A stretch of DNA of 64,000 bases from Gordius sp. MW1 (Eukaryota > Nematomorpha > Gordioida > Gordea > Gordiidae): NCBI GenBank assembly GCA_964036665.1, contig OZ038528.1, positions 1,488,001 to 1,552,000 on the forward strand, written 5' to 3'. The position numbers and the translations under genes were made by a program. The notes under the pieces were generated by a model. The model did no database searches and was not told where the DNA came from. It saw only the letters and a program-made list of their open reading frames with translations. The stretch's first letter is position 1; each line of letters begins with the position of its first letter. Of this stretch, positions 13,672 to 25,634 are shown piece after piece.

Positions 13672-16460
13672 TCAATATAATTTAATAGAGCGAATATAAA
13701 GATTATTTATAAATTTTTTTTTATTGATTTTTAATAATAATTGTTTCTCAAAATTCTGGTCTGATAAGCAGGAACGCTTGGCAGTTAATACAGCATTAGC
13801 TATACTAAAAACCCGCTCCACAGGGAGAGATGAGGGGATTGGAGTATTATATTTAATAAACAAATTTTTTAAAAGAGGAAATTTATTAAAAACATTTAAT
13901 GTTTTGTCCCTCGCTTCAAAAAATTGCGACAAAATATCATCCTCCAATCCCCCCTCTACTTCCTCGTCAAAAAATGATATTTCGGAATTGACGGCTCTTT
14001 CGTTATCATTTCTAGGGGTTTCAATCCCTTTTTTCAATAACACTAAAAGATTCTTCTTTAAAGGTTCATTTTCTCGAAGTTTAATCCAAGGCCATTGAAG
14101 CTTGAACATTGGATGTATAATGGCCGAAAGAAGATATTGATCTTCATATATATGTTGGAATCTTTAAAAAAAAAAGAAAAAATATGCAATTATTTAGATA
14201 GTAATAGGTTTATTACCTTTTATTAATCCCATTTAATACAGCGTCAATCAATGGTTGACCATATTTCAGGCTAGTAATTTTTTTTAAATTTCAAAATAAC
14301 TATTGTTATTGTTGGGGTCAAATAGCCCAAATGCATATTTTCCTCACTTTTTAAAATAGTGAGAGGGGTAGCAACAGGTTCCACGATCTGTTTTAATATT
14401 TAAAATCTATTATAAAATTTACCCTAAAAAATTTTATTAGGACTTACTGTACAGTATTCTTCCAAAAATATTTTATCATTGGTTGTAAGCCTTGCTAATC
14501 CTCCCATGTCGCATACTTTGTCAAATAAATGAGGTTTATCTTTTATTAATGAGTCTATTAATTTTAAGGAATTATAATATGAATTCCATCTTGTAACAAC
14601 AGGTCTTATAAGCAACCTTGATAAATTTTTCTTTACATCATCAGCAATAGTGTTTCGATCTCGTCTCGTCTCGGTCTCGAAAACAAAATCTCGTCTCGTC
14701 TCGGGAGTGATTATGAAAATCTCGATCTCGTCTCGTCTCGGTCTAAAAAATCTCGATCTCGTCTCGTCTCGACGAGAATTCTCGTCTCGTCTCGACTTTA
14801 AAAAAAAATATATACGGAATAAATTTTTTTCTTGTTTTATTAAAAATATTAAATAAGTGTTAAAAAATCCAAATGGCAAACTTTTATATATTTTGAAAAA
14901 CTTTAATACACAAACTTTTTAAAGATTTAGCGGGACACGACTCTTACTGACAATATAAAGATATGAATTAATTCATAAAGATAACATTTTCTATGAAAAG
15001 TGCAGACTAAAAAAATTATAAATAAATTTGAAGTATAGAAAATTAAATTTTATTGTTCTAGCAAATTATAACATTTGTATCAAATTCACGGTCTCTGTCA
15101 AATATAAATAGACTTAGAAAATTATAAGTTCGCTTATAGTTGACATAGTTGCATAATTGAGCAAATTAAGACCCTTTATTAACCCTGGCTAAAGCTTCAG
15201 AGTAGACCTAACATATTTAAGGCAAACGTTTAAATACACTAATATTACCATCATCAATTATAGCCCATAGTGTTTGTTGCATGTTTATTATAGCGTTATA
15301 AACCACAAAGGAGTGACTTTGAATGATAATATTATTATTTACAGAATTAATAACTAGTTGCATATATTAAAACGTTGTAAAAACAACAATTAAAGCAGCA
15401 TTATTATAGGATTCACGTATTTAAATTTATAATTAACTTCCAATTCTAACTAACTTTGCCATTAAATTGTTATTTATCAAATATAGGATAGGTTCGTGTA
15501 TTTATTTTATATTGCACAATTAAAGAAATTATAGTATTTGAATGCACCTGCCAACCCAAACACCAATTTATAATTAACGCAACTTACACGATGAGTAACT
15601 GCGAAATAAATATGCTTTTGAAACATTTACTATTCCATCAAAACTCATTCTAAGCCTAGATTATAAAATTATTCACATACCCTAAGGGTCAACCATAATG
15701 ATTGCCAAATTTTAAATTTTTTGCAAAAATATATAATATTTACTACACTTAGGAATTTTTTTAATATCAAATATATTACATACAAATTGATTTACACTTA
15801 ATACCTTAAATGTAAATTATGCAAATTAAAATACACAATAATTTACTAAAATCTAACGATCAATAAAAAGTCGAGATCTCGCCGAAAAAATCTCGTATCG
15901 TCTCGTCTCGGCATCAAAATTCTCGTCTCGATCTCGACTCCATTTTTCACATTCTCGTCTCGTCTCGTCTCGGTTTTTCGAGACGAGACGAGACGAGATC
16001 GAGATTTTTCTCGGTTTTTCCGCATCACTAATCAGCAAATAATGTCGATTGATTTTGCTTGTTCCATATGCACTTTTTAATATGTTTTTAAAAGATGGAA
16101 TTTCTTTTCTAGTGCCTTTTCAGCATCGACACTTGCCACTAGATTAAGATTGTGGCATGCACAAGAGCGATGTTTTGGGAGGTAAATAAAATTTTCCTGC
16201 CTACTTTGATATTCAAATATTTCATTTAATGGAAATGACACAATTTCATCTTCCTCATCTTCAGATAATTTCTCAAATGACCTATAATTTGTTTAAAAAT
16301 ATAAAATGATTTGGTAATGATTGAATTCGATCCTCCTTTATATGAAACGATTGAAAAATATTTTTCATATTTTGGCCATGGCAATTTCAATTCATCTGAT
16401 TCTGATGATTTTGAATATTAAGAATCTGAAGATGACGACGATATAATATTATGATTGTCC
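13672..16460 (-). pseudogene. hAT transposase, disrupted
   Basis: Pieces of a hAT transposase read in order on the minus strand. They are: an N-terminal part with LPKHRSCACHNLNLVASVDA (around 16150), RPVVTRWNSYYNSLKLIDSL (around 14590), a stretch with PLTILKSEENMHLGYLTPTI (around 14330), YGQPLIDAVLNGINKR (around 14230), and the C-terminal dimerisation domain with FIKYNTPIPSSLPVERVFSI (around 13830). A second transposon interrupts it between RPVVTRW and the upstream CACHNLNL block, and in-frame stops occur (near 16085). It should be inactive. Confidence 0.88.
14648..16030. mobile_element. Nested non-autonomous hAT-type element, TCTCG-rich ends
   Basis: Left end TAGTGTTTCGATCTCGTCTC and right end TTTTTCCGCATCACTA; flanking ATCAGCAA at 14640-14647 and 16031-16038 is a perfect 8-bp target duplication. 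Both ends carry dense TCTCGTCTCG repeats (right end including a CGAGACGAGACGAG palindrome). The ~800-bp interior is AT-rich with no transposase. It sits inside the hAT transposase gene. A sibling copy in the opposite orientation lies at 59543-60676. Confidence 0.93.
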
Positions 16461-16841
16461 ATATTAACCTATAAATTAAACTATAATTAATAATATCAAA
16501 TTATTAACTTTAATCTTATCTTCTTTTGCACTTTATTTTTACAGTATGTTGTTAAAAGTATTTTGGAATTGGTAATAAGAAACAGGAAAAACAGCTGATT
16601 AGAAAATATAAGACTTTTTTGTTAAAAATTCGGATTAACATTTTTTAAATAAATAAAAATAAAAAAGGGTTTTTAAAATTAAACGAACGTAAAATTTGAA
16701 CGCGTTTATCAAAAAAAGGAACGCGTTCACGTGTTCACCAAAAAATAAAAGAACGCCGTTCATGAACGCGTTCACAAAATATGAACGCGTTCCGTGAACG
16801 CGTTCATATTGAACGCGTTCGTTTACAGCACTACTGTTTTT

Positions 16842-17659
16842 ACATAATAAATTTATGTGATTTCTTAATTAAATTTTACGGGGTGGATATTCGTAAGGCT
16901 CCGAATATATAATTAATGATAAGATGACTGGTAACGGACATGTACTAGAATTTTCTTAAGGGGGGGAGGCTGCCATAAATATTTATAACATTTTTAATTT
17001 GTAATAGATATAAATATAAGATTAAAAATCAAAAAAGACTGGTCCGCTACCGGGCAGGCAATTATAGTTAATTCAATTTTCATGAAGGATTTTCCATATA
17101 GTATACTCTATCCACTTTTTAATTTGATTGCTTAATAAAACTAATAATAAATCGTAGTTATTTTTTAAAAAAATCTAGAATTTAGTCAAAATGTTCTCTA
17201 AAATATGTCAAATGCAAAAAATTGTTAAATTTTCTTTACGTCTGGCTTAAAATGCTACAACAAAATTTACCCTCCTCAAAAATCGAGGTCTTTTTAGAAT
17301 ATTGATAAAAATCCAAAAAATTAGCTTTAACCTCTGCTAATAAAAAAATTATATGGGAAACTTCTTAAACCCTTATTTTTATAGATTTCATTGCAGTGTT
17401 ATGTGCTAATGACCTGTTAACTGTCAAAATCTTTTTTTGCAATTGTATGCATAGTGAGAATATATGGCTGAAAAATTTATCAGGATATGAAAGGGAATTC
17501 AACCCTATTGCCAAAGGAAGTAGCTCTATAATTTATAAAATTTTACTTACTAGGTATATTTTATTTTGGAGTTTCCTGAAAGTGATAGGGATATTAGCTA
17601 AATTAGTCAATATAATGACTGCCCTAGATGGCATTTAAGTTGAAGTTATTATTATTTGA
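16842..17659. other. Intergenic stretch
   Basis: No gene recognised. A plus ORF at 17396-17638 has no family resemblance. A G tract lies at 16960-16968. Confidence 0.35.
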
Positions 17660-17917
17660 TTGGCGGTTATCACCCGTCGTAAATTGGGCCCTCTCTTAAT
17701 AATACCCAAACCAGAATTGTTTGAGTTTTATTTCAATATGGGCTATAGAACAATAATTGGCCTTGAAAAGTGGGCTAAGGACCTAAAAAGGTTATTAAAA
17801 AGCCGGAATTTTCGAAAATGGCGGTCGTTAAATAAAAAGTTGGCCCGAGAAACAGCGCAGGAAGTAAAACTGTCAGCGGATAAATCCAGAATTTTTGAAA
17901 AATGCTATAAATTATAA
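17660..17917 (+). CDS. Unassigned basic helical ORF
   Basis: Contains EKWAKDLKRLLKSRNFRKW followed by RSLNKKLARETAQEVKLS, a basic, probably helical segment, in a stretch somewhat richer in G+C than the flanks. A stop follows at 17915. No family recognised. It could be a degraded TE protein or an exon of a host gene; it does not resemble the missing p20 part of the downstream paracaspase. Confidence 0.25.
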   Translation: MAVITRRKLGPLLIIPKPELFEFYFNMGYRTIIGLEKWAKDLKRLLKSRNFRKWRSLNKKLARETAQEVKLSADKSRIFEKCYKL

Positions 17918-17945
17918 CTTGGCGCGTAAAAATAGGTCAAAGAAA

Positions 17946-18310
17946 CTAAAAAATTCGAATATTGGAACCTAGCCAGAGGGTGAGGATATAAAAGGCCGGT
18001 GGTAATTGAAGAGAATCAGAACGTTTTACACGTTTTGCAGAACCTTTTATTTTACCTAATACTTCACACAGAAACTTCCCTTTATAATTATGGGAGAAAT
18101 TTTTCCTTATCGACTTTTTTACTGAATTGTAATATTTATTTATGTAACTAAACGTGTTGATATTGTTCACATCAAAACCCCTTCCCACATCACCTGTAAA
18201 TCCGTCACCGAAAATGATAAAATTATATTTAGAGAAATATAATTTGGGTATAACTCCCGGTCTTTGAACGGAAACCCTCTAAAGCAATCGAATCCTACCC
18301 TCTCCAATAA
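17946..18310 (-). CDS. Unassigned open frame, possible exon
   Basis: A minus-strand frame opens after CTTTAG near 18288 and runs without stop through VQRPGVIPKLYFSKYNF, FGDGFTGDVGRGFDVNNINT and RSDSLQLPPAFYILTLWL. Over 100 open codons in such AT-rich sequence is unusual, but another frame is open in part of it. No family recognised. Confidence 0.25.
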
Positions 18311-18379
18311 CCTAAAATTAGTGCGCCGATTGCCAGAGTGACCATCCCCTTCCTGAAGACCCGAAAGTCAAAAACACAA

Positions 18380-18932
18380 AAAAAACATAAATGCCTAAAA
18401 CTGCAGGCACAAAAATAAAAATGGATCTGGTTTTCTGGCAGGGGATAATTTAAATGTAAACAGTGGTCATTAATAAATCTGATATATTAAGGCAAAATTA
18501 TAGTTTGGCCTCTAGCCGGGGCCATAATAAATGTGCTTAGGACTTCAAGATTTACGAAAATAAGCAGCAAAAATAAATAGCAATTAACAATGATTTGGGT
18601 CTCTGGCCCGAGGTCAGACAAAGTACTAGCAAGGGTCATCATTAATTTGCAGGGTATTATTTAGCAAGTTTCGCAATTATCCGTTATAAACCAACAACCT
18701 AGACAAGTTGCCAAAAGAAATATAATAATAAAGTTAACCAGTCGGGCACAAAAACAATAATGGAATTTGGGCTCGGGAGAGTTCAAAACTTAAGCCAACC
18801 AGCGGTTATTAGCTAGTCTATATGCGAAAGCAAAATTAAGTCTTTAACAGAAGCATAGGTCCACAACCAACAAAAACCCGTATACGTTTCCACGGCAATT
18901 ATTAAAAAATTACAAGTTGGACTGGGCAATTG
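18380..18932 (-). repeat. Dispersed repeat B, long reverse copy
   Basis: Reverse complement of the repeat at 26400-27180: shared blocks include GCTCGGG(C/A)GAG, AACCAGCGGTTATTAGCTAGT, CCACAACCAACAAAAACCCG and the TGCAGGCACAAAAATAAAAATGG block. The segment repeats internally (two related halves). Confidence 0.7.
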
Positions 18933-18947
18933 TCTTTATTATTTATA

Positions 18948-19020
18948 TTATTATCCCCTAAAAAGGGGTTTGAAAAATAAGCTTTAAATGCTCATCTGTT
19001 CCTCCGCACGGAGAAGTTTA
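18948..19020. repeat. Fragment of repeat D carrying two short hairpins
   Basis: CCCCTAAAAAGGGG followed by TTTGAAAAATAAGCTTTAAA and CTCCGCACGGAG. The same 65-bp core is in full repeat D copies at 22325-22393 and, reversed, at 56115-56185. Confidence 0.8.
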
Positions 19021-19187
19021 ATATCTACTTTATTAAGAAAATGTATCTAAAATATAATAGGCGTGTTTAGTAGCTATAAAAAAGTAAACATATGTATATG
19101 AAGTTGTAGTATAGACGTTGAGAACGAAATATAATAAGGTAATAAAAGTGAGATTCGACAGGGGGTGAGGGGGGGGGGGTTAGCAGA

Positions 19188-21308
19188 TTAAGTTTCTTGG
19201 GGGATGTTGGTTACGTGATGGACGTATATATTCCGTGACATGTGGATTACATCTGCAACCATCAGTCGGCGCATGATGGTGGCTAAATTTTTGGCGCATA
19301 GTTTGCGAAATAGTGCGTCATTAGGCCTATACCAGGATCCCAGGGCTCCTACAATAATCGGTTCGATTGTAACGTTTTGTATTGATGTAAGAGGGATTGA
19401 CGGACACCCTGGTATTTGTCAATATTGGTCTGGCGGGCGGCATCAAAGGCGGCGATTCGATTGTCGAAGGGAATAGTGACGTCAATAATGATTGCCTCGC
19501 TTCCTTTGGCAATCACCAAGTCTGGGCGCAGTCCGGAATCATCGACGGTGGTATTCTCTTCTATCACGCGATAAGTTTTGGCGGCAACATCTTTCAGTCT
19601 ATCGACCACAAGATTGTGCCGCTTGGTATAGGAGGCAGAATACTTCATACAGTGATCCAGGACGTGGGGGAGGGTCTCATCCGCCATGCCACATCGGCGG
19701 CACTTCTTGTCCTTCCCACGATTGCTCAGAGCCCCCTTGAGTGGAAGTTGGTTAAGACGCGCACGATGGATGAAGCGCCAATCCGCAAACCTTGTATACA
19801 GACCGTCGCGTACAAATTGATGACTGGCAGGGTGGTCGGCAACACCTCCATCACTTTGCCCTGGTCGGGGAGGGAGATGAGTTCTTCAGCTAATCGGTCC
19901 CTCGTGTAGGTGCGGAGGGAATTCACCAGCTTCCTTCTCAAGTTGGGGTCAATTCTCAGGTGACCCTTGATGATGAAGATGGCATCGTTTGTGAATTCCC
20001 AGGAGAGACCGATTTGGGTGGAGGCTCTCCTAGCCATGGTCCATGTGTTGGCCTGCCGATTCGTTTGACCATGGAAGGGCGACTCCAGCGATCCGGATAA
20101 GAATCGACCAAGCAGTTCAGGGGTAACTTCGGTGCTTCCCCTAAGACGACGAGTTACAGTTGCAACTAGGTCGGAATAGGCGAGATTCTTCACCCTCGGA
20201 TCGCGGGAAGTGAGGAGTTTGAATGCATTATCCACTGCGAATATGTCCGAATCGGTCGAACACAGTGGATATCCCAAGGCCCCCTTTTTGGAAGATCCAT
20301 AAAATTAGCCATTGGCTGATTGGACTGTAAGGTAACAGTTGTCCCTTATTAGGGGACGGAGAAATTTGTCTAAATTGGCCCAGTCGCCTTTAGTATGGGA
20401 CTCCATTCGCATGGAATGGGTTAGGGTGGAATAGAAGAATGTTTTCAAGGCATCTGACCGTTGCCATGGGGTTAGGCCCGATGTCATTATCCTCTCTGCA
20501 ACATTCTTCCTTTCCTCCATGTCACCCATTGCTTTGGGGATGGCCACTCCGATAGGTTTTCCTAGGAAGAGCTCATATTCCCCAGAACGCAGTATTCGCA
20601 GAGGAATGTTGGCTAGGGACAATTGAGTAGGAGCAACACCATACGGAGTTGCCTTAACATGGAGGGTGACGCATTTGGAGGAATTGATGATTAACCCAAT
20701 CCTTTGCGACATGGAAGCGACTAGGTCCAACGAAGTGGCGAGTTCGGAATGGGAGTCCGCCAGCAGCAACAGATCGTCGGCGTAGGACAATACGCGGGGA
20801 TGTGGGTGGTCGGATTGGATGGAGCGCAGGATTGGATCGACTGCTGTATTAAGAAGGAGTCCTGATAAGGGGCATCCTTGTTTAATTCCTGATTTTATAG
20901 GAATCGAGGCTGTTCTCCCCTCCTTAGCAGCAAACGTCGTGGACGAATCAGTGTAAATGTCCTTTACAATTGCTACCAAGTCGGAACCGACACCGAGAGC
21001 CTCAAGGGAAAGGGTTAGCGCTTCATGCGGCATCGTCGAAAAGGCACTCGCAAAGTCCACCCACGCAACAAAGACGTCTTTCCTGCGGAATTTAGCCTCT
21101 TCTAGGGTCCGGCGAAGGATGTAGTTATGTTCCAGGACCCCGTCAAATGGCATAAATCCTTTTTGAGCGGGACTCAGGGAATCGTTGCTTTCTAGCCACC
21201 GAGAAAGCCTTTGACACAAAAGGCCGGTATAGAGCTTGTATATCGTGCAGCCCATCGTAATCGGCCTCCAGTTTCTGACATCCCCCTCATCTCCCTTTTT
21301 GTGGACTA
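19188..21308 (-). pseudogene. 5'-truncated R2-clade non-LTR retrotransposon
   Basis: Reverse transcriptase, zinc finger and restriction-like endonuclease parts read on the minus strand. RT landmarks: HKKGDEGDVRNWRPI, a FVAWVDFASAFSTMPH block, SGIKQGCPLSGLL and the catalytic LSYADDLLLL. Downstream are CRRCGMADETLPHVLDHC (CCHC finger), RPDLVI with IIIDVTIPFDN (PD-D/ExK endonuclease) and a C-terminus IIVGALGSW with LMVADVIHMSRNIYV, typical of the R2/Hero/NeSL group. The body is broken: an in-frame TAA near 20304 and frameshifts near 19800-19860 and 19350-19390. The N-terminal zinc fingers are missing, the usual 5' truncation. Codon use and G+C are clearly higher than the surroundings, consistent with a recent arrival. 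Confidence 0.93.
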
Positions 21309-21342
21309 ATTATAACTGCTAAACTTCGATTTTGTGTTACAG

Positions 21343-21736
21343 AGGTGAAGGTTTAATTCGAAATAACGGACATCATGGCGGAGGTAATTACGTTTTTGCC
21401 TATGCCACTAGCTCCAGTAGTCAGGCCTACGAGATGGAAGGCCAAGTTCACAGCATATTCATGACGCACCTCTTTAAACACATCTCAAAACCGGTTCCCT
21501 TGGAAGAAGTACTCCGACGGGTGCGAGAGAGTGTGCACTCGGAACCCCTGAGTAGAAATACTCTACAATTTCCCGAAATCAAAACGAATCTATCTCGCAG
21601 CTTTTCCCTAGCTGATAAAGTAGTTCCAGCGGGTTGTGATAATGCCCTGGAGCATCTAGAATATAATACGTGCGGCCTGAAGCCTCAAAATATACCGAGT
21701 GAATTGATTGGCAATATCATAAGCCGATCAGATTAG
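21343..21736 (+). CDS. Paracaspase/MALT1-like peptidase C14, last exon (p10 region)
   Basis: The exon starts after TTGTGTTACAG in phase 2 with R-GEGLIRNNG, where caspase-type proteases have the residue after the catalytic Cys (DxC-R). It continues GGGNYVFAYATSSSSQAYEM, SIFMTHLFKHI, PLEEVLRRVRESV and FPEIKTNLSRSFSLADKV, matching the small subunit of MALT1-type paracaspases (family: YATCxGxxAFE, later LRRVREDV-like helix). A 130-codon frame ends at 21736. The catalytic His/Cys part should be on upstream exons that I could not find between 16.9 and 19 kb. An R2-type LINE sits about 35 bp upstream in the presumed intron. Assignment to the caspase fold is firm; the exact subfamily is inferred. Confidence 0.75.
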
Positions 21737-22189
21737 CCGATGTTATATCGATTGATTGATTTTGTGATGTCTATCAAGATAATGCAAATTTTACCTTCTT
21801 TTATAGCATACGAATATCGTTGTTTTGGGACGGGTTATGTTAAGTTGAGGGACGTTTTTTGCGTTGTGCAATTATTATGAAAGAACCGAAATTATTTGGA
21901 AATTGGCAATATTTTTTGGATAATGGCAATCATGTTAGAATGCTGCACAAAAATCTTATGTAAAATTAATGAATGACGTTGATTACTGTTGTCTGTATAT
22001 TAATTTGAAAGTAATAATAAAAGTTTAAAAAATAAATTACAAGATTCTTAATCCACTCACAGGACTTGATGAATGGTGGATGCTGACGTGGCATATATTG
22101 TTTTTTTTGCAAAAAATTACCTATTTATCTTACTTATATATTGTTTAATCTTTAATACATAACATCGTTATTGTATTTGGCCAGATGTA
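21737..22189. other. 3' flank of the paracaspase exon
   Basis: AT-rich, with AATAATAAAAG near 22012 that could serve polyadenylation. No further gene seen. Confidence 0.4.
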
Positions 22190-22804
22190 AGATATAATAC
22201 TTTTTATTGAAGGTTTATTTACAAATTATTGTATATAATACATGCCAAAATAAATTTATTGGATTTTGCAATCTATATAGTAATTTTCTGGCTAACTAAT
22301 TATAGTCTAAATTATTTTTATTGTTATCCCCTAAAGAGGGGTTTGAAAAATAAGCTTTAAATGCTCATTTGTTCCTCCGCACGGAGAAGTTTAGTAAAAG
22401 GCGAAACTTCTATACGATATGCGTTGAAACCGAGTTAACTCATCCATAAAGGTTATTGGTTATATACCTTCAAAATCGTATTGATATTTAGTGTGTAAAA
22501 CTACTTGATGTCTATTTTATTATTTTAAAATAAAAATATCATAGTATTTAAAGAAAATATTTAGAAATTATTGTGAACTGCAACGAATATTTAAATATTT
22601 ATAATCCATCCCTAAAAATTTGAAAAATGTAAACCCGCCTTTTATTTCGTTTTCCGCTAGATGGCAGTAATAAATGAGGTTGCGTTGTCTATGTATTTAT
22701 TCCACTAAGTAATTTCATTAGTTTTTGCTCAAAAATAATATTTATAATTTCAATATTATTTTTCATGGGTTCATTTTCGGAATATTAGAGGATGTTAAAA
22801 AATA

Positions 22805-22930
22805 AATTATAATCATTATAATATTTTGTCCTTATAAGGGACATCTTCAGATAAATTAAAAACAAAATAAATGTAAATAAAATATAAACTAAAGAGATTA
22901 TAAGGACGAAATATCACAATAATTATAATT
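22805..22930. mobile_element. Foldback MITE inside repeat D
   Basis: Inverted arms ATTATAATATTTTGTCCTTA and TAAGGACGAAATATCACAA flank about 70 bp. Absent from the inverted repeat D copy, so it inserted after that copy separated, or was lost there. Confidence 0.55.
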
Positions 22931-23176
22931 TTTATACACCCTCTAACATTCCCGAAAATAAATCCAAGAAAAACATTGTTTACCAAAGTAATAATCTTCA
23001 AAAATTTAAATGATATTATTAAATTTTTTTCTTCAATTGATGTATTCACGAATACAGATACAATCTTATTCAATAGTTTTTACAGTGGTACATTAACGGA
23101 GGCTGTTTAATTTATGTTAGTAGGTGGCAAATTCAAATTTTCAACCTCCTTTTTTATTTAGGTAAGAAGATATATA

Positions 23177-23506
23177 CAGTCAAAACCGTTTTATTGCAAA
23201 GCCTTGGGCCTAAAAAAAATTCGCGATTAACCGATATTTCGCGATTAAACGATGGAAATAAAAGTATATGTACATTATATTAAATATTCATTTCTTACGC
23301 TTCGCAATAAAACGATATTTTATATAATTATCTGGTTGATTAAGGACTCGAAAATGTTTGTGAATATCCAATATTGTACTATTAAGCGATTTGTCAATTA
23401 ACGATGTTTTTGTTAATATTATCGTTTAAAAAAAAAAAATAGCGGTTAACTGCGCGATTAAAATTTTTTCGCTATAATCCGATTTGCGATTAAAAAGTTT
23501 CGACTG
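23177..23506. mobile_element. pogo/Tigger-type MITE with TA duplication
   Basis: Begins CAGTCAAAACCGTTTTATTG and ends AAAAAGTTTCGACTG, inverted CAGTC(A/G)AAAC termini, with TA on both sides (23175-23176 and 23507-23508). The start resembles Tigger/pogo termini. The interior repeats GCGATTAA-like motifs and has no coding capacity. Confidence 0.75.
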
Positions 23507-24935
23507 TATTAATATTCTTCAATGGGAGGGGGGAGGGTAGTGAGGAATACTTAACGTAGTAAAATGATAAACTACTGAAGTGAGTAATAAATGCTTAGGT
23601 TAAAATACTTAAGACTGGTTATACCATTAAAAGGTCACAAGTAATAAATATTTTATATTTTTAAATCTTAAAAAGAATCTTCTTTTTTAAGACTATGTCA
23701 GAAATAGGTAAGCTTAATGAACCCTGAGTTCCATATGAATGAACAACTGCATTTTCTTGATTTTTTTATCCCTATTTATATATTTCAATAGTGTTCCAAC
23801 AATTTATCGATATAAAACCCGACCTCAGCTCTTCTACGGAGAGAAGGAAAGTGGAAAAATACAAATACCTCAAGCAATGACCCTCGGTAATTTAGGTCCC
23901 TAGGGTAGCCAATTCCTTAAACAAAATTCCAAAATTTCTTACCTCAACTACACACGACCCTTAAGAATTTTTTTATATTAAGCAGAAATCACCATGGAAA
24001 TTGCAAAGCCCAATAAAATTTCGATCCATGGCTCTATGCCTGCTCTTTAATCTAATATGTCTTAGCATGTATCATATACAATCATTTGGAAACAAACCAC
24101 TATTTAAAAAAAGTAATATTTAATTCTCAAATATAAACAACCTTTCTGAGATATATTCTTGCTTATTCTATTTTCAAGTCTAAACCAAACGTCCATAAAA
24201 CTTAATATCAATAGGCATATTTTGAATTACAAAATAGCGAGAGTCGTAATTAATAGACTAAGAAAAGTGGATTTTATGATGACGTGGCATATTCAAGTTA
24301 TTTTAATGTATACCTGTTTTATGTACTTATTTAGATGTTTATTAATTGATTTATAAATTATTTTGCACCGTGTTTTAATTTTTAAAAACACATCTGTATA
24401 TTTGTGTATTGATAAAATTCTCCTATTGATTACGATGCCATTGATTAGGATCGGTTCTTGAGCGTGGATGAATTGTGTTAAATACTTTTTGAAATTGGAA
24501 ATTTCATATCATGTTTACTCATTTCGACCCTGCATTTTTATAGATTAATAATGTTATTGTTCGAAAGCTAACCAATTTAAAATACAGATGGAAGGATTTA
24601 TAAGTATTCCCGTTAATTCCCAACTTAGACGGGAACAGATTCTGAGGAAAGCCAAGAAAGACCTGCCCTCCCCCCTTTAACCCATTTTAAACAAAATTAT
24701 GATCAAACAAAACCGGTAAATATATGTGCCTCAACTGTGTCTCATCAGCTTGCGGAAAACCATCTCGAGGAAATTACCTTAGACTATTATGATTGGGTGA
24801 ATTCATCATGTGACTCTGAAATTATTGATTGAGAAGAAGAGCGTTTCTGTAGTTGTTTTGAAATGTAATGTGTATTTGGAATAAAATTATCCAAAGATTA
24901 AGTATAAAAAATAAATCATATTATTTTTTATAATA

Positions 24936-25100
24936 TAACGCTCTACACACTCACCAGAAAATTGAAAATAAATAATGTATGTCACACCCCATTTCTAACC
25001 CCCTCGACTCCTCCACACCTTCTCGCCCCCTCTTCCCAATTTATAACCCCCTTACCCCCCCCCCCCCCCCATTACCCCACCCCCTCACTCAGGCCTCTGG
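24936..25100. repeat. Low-complexity CT/C-rich block
   Basis: Pyrimidine-rich sequence with a 14-C run near 25057-25070 and CCCTCACTC stretches; the open frame here (24962-25192) is a by-product of composition. Confidence 0.6.
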
Positions 25101-25634
25101 CGATAAGTCCTAAATACTTAACGTCTATTTCCTTAAACTTAAAAATTGTCATAATATTTAATCAAATCTTTACAATTCATAGTCAATTGTAACATTCTTT
25201 TAAACATTTACTTCAAGCCCTAAAGCCACGCAGTGTTTATCCCCGTTTTAATTTTTGGTTTCCGATAAATGGCAAAATTACATGTTTTGCTTTGTTGGGT
25301 AAATATATGTGCCCCAACTGTGTCTTATAAACTTGCCAAAAATCATCCCGAGGAAACTACGTGAGACTATTGTGATTGGTTGAATTTATCATGTAACTCT
25401 GAAATTATTTATTGAGAAGGCGAGCAATTTTGTAGTTGCTTTGTGATGTGATTATAATAATTATTTAGAATAAAATTATGCAACGATTAGGTATGGAAAT
25501 TAAATCAGATTATTCCATATATTACGTCTACCTCACCAGAAAATCAAAAATAAATCTATTTGTCAGATTGCATAAGGGGTTGGCTATCCAAGCCTGACAT
25601 CCGTGTTGACGATGTGTTTACAACATCTTGAACG

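Larger units (their letters stand above)
13431..16833 (-). mobile_element. hAT DNA transposon with 8-bp target duplication
   Basis: Ends are TAGTGCTGTAAAC (13431) and GTTTACAGCACTA (to 16833), a perfect inverted repeat. Both are flanked by CTGTTTTT (13423-13430 and 16834-16841), the 8-bp duplication typical of hAT. Sub-terminal zones at 13455-13550 and 16685-16825 carry many copies of GAACGCGTTC, as expected for transposase binding. It encodes a decayed hAT transposase on the minus strand and is split by a nested element at 14648-16030. Confidence 0.95.
22190..24935 (+). repeat. Dispersed repeat D, forward copy (with insertions)
   Basis: Aligns in order with the reverse copy at 54400-56340: CCAGATGTAAGATATAATAC, the double-hairpin core (CCCCTAAAGAGGGG, CTCCGCACGGAG), TCCGCTAGATGGCAGTAATA, CAATTGATGTATTC, a block near 23820-24100 (CATGGCTCTATGCCTGC), GATGACGTGGCAT, and TAGGATCGGTT. 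The 22805-22930 hairpin and the 23177-23506 MITE are extra here. A short frame starting MEGFISIPVNSQLRREQ at 24588 is open in this copy but broken in the other. The class of element is unknown. Its right part (24716-24935) recurs at 25300 and 28142. Confidence 0.75.

Noticed and set aside
14650..14856. Arg/Ser-rich ORFs also at 15846-16038, 59433-59744 and 60471-60839
   Set aside because: They translate the TCTCG terminal repeats of a transposon.
24962..25192. Pro/Thr-rich ORF
   Set aside because: Produced by C/T-rich low-complexity DNA; no splice context or family.
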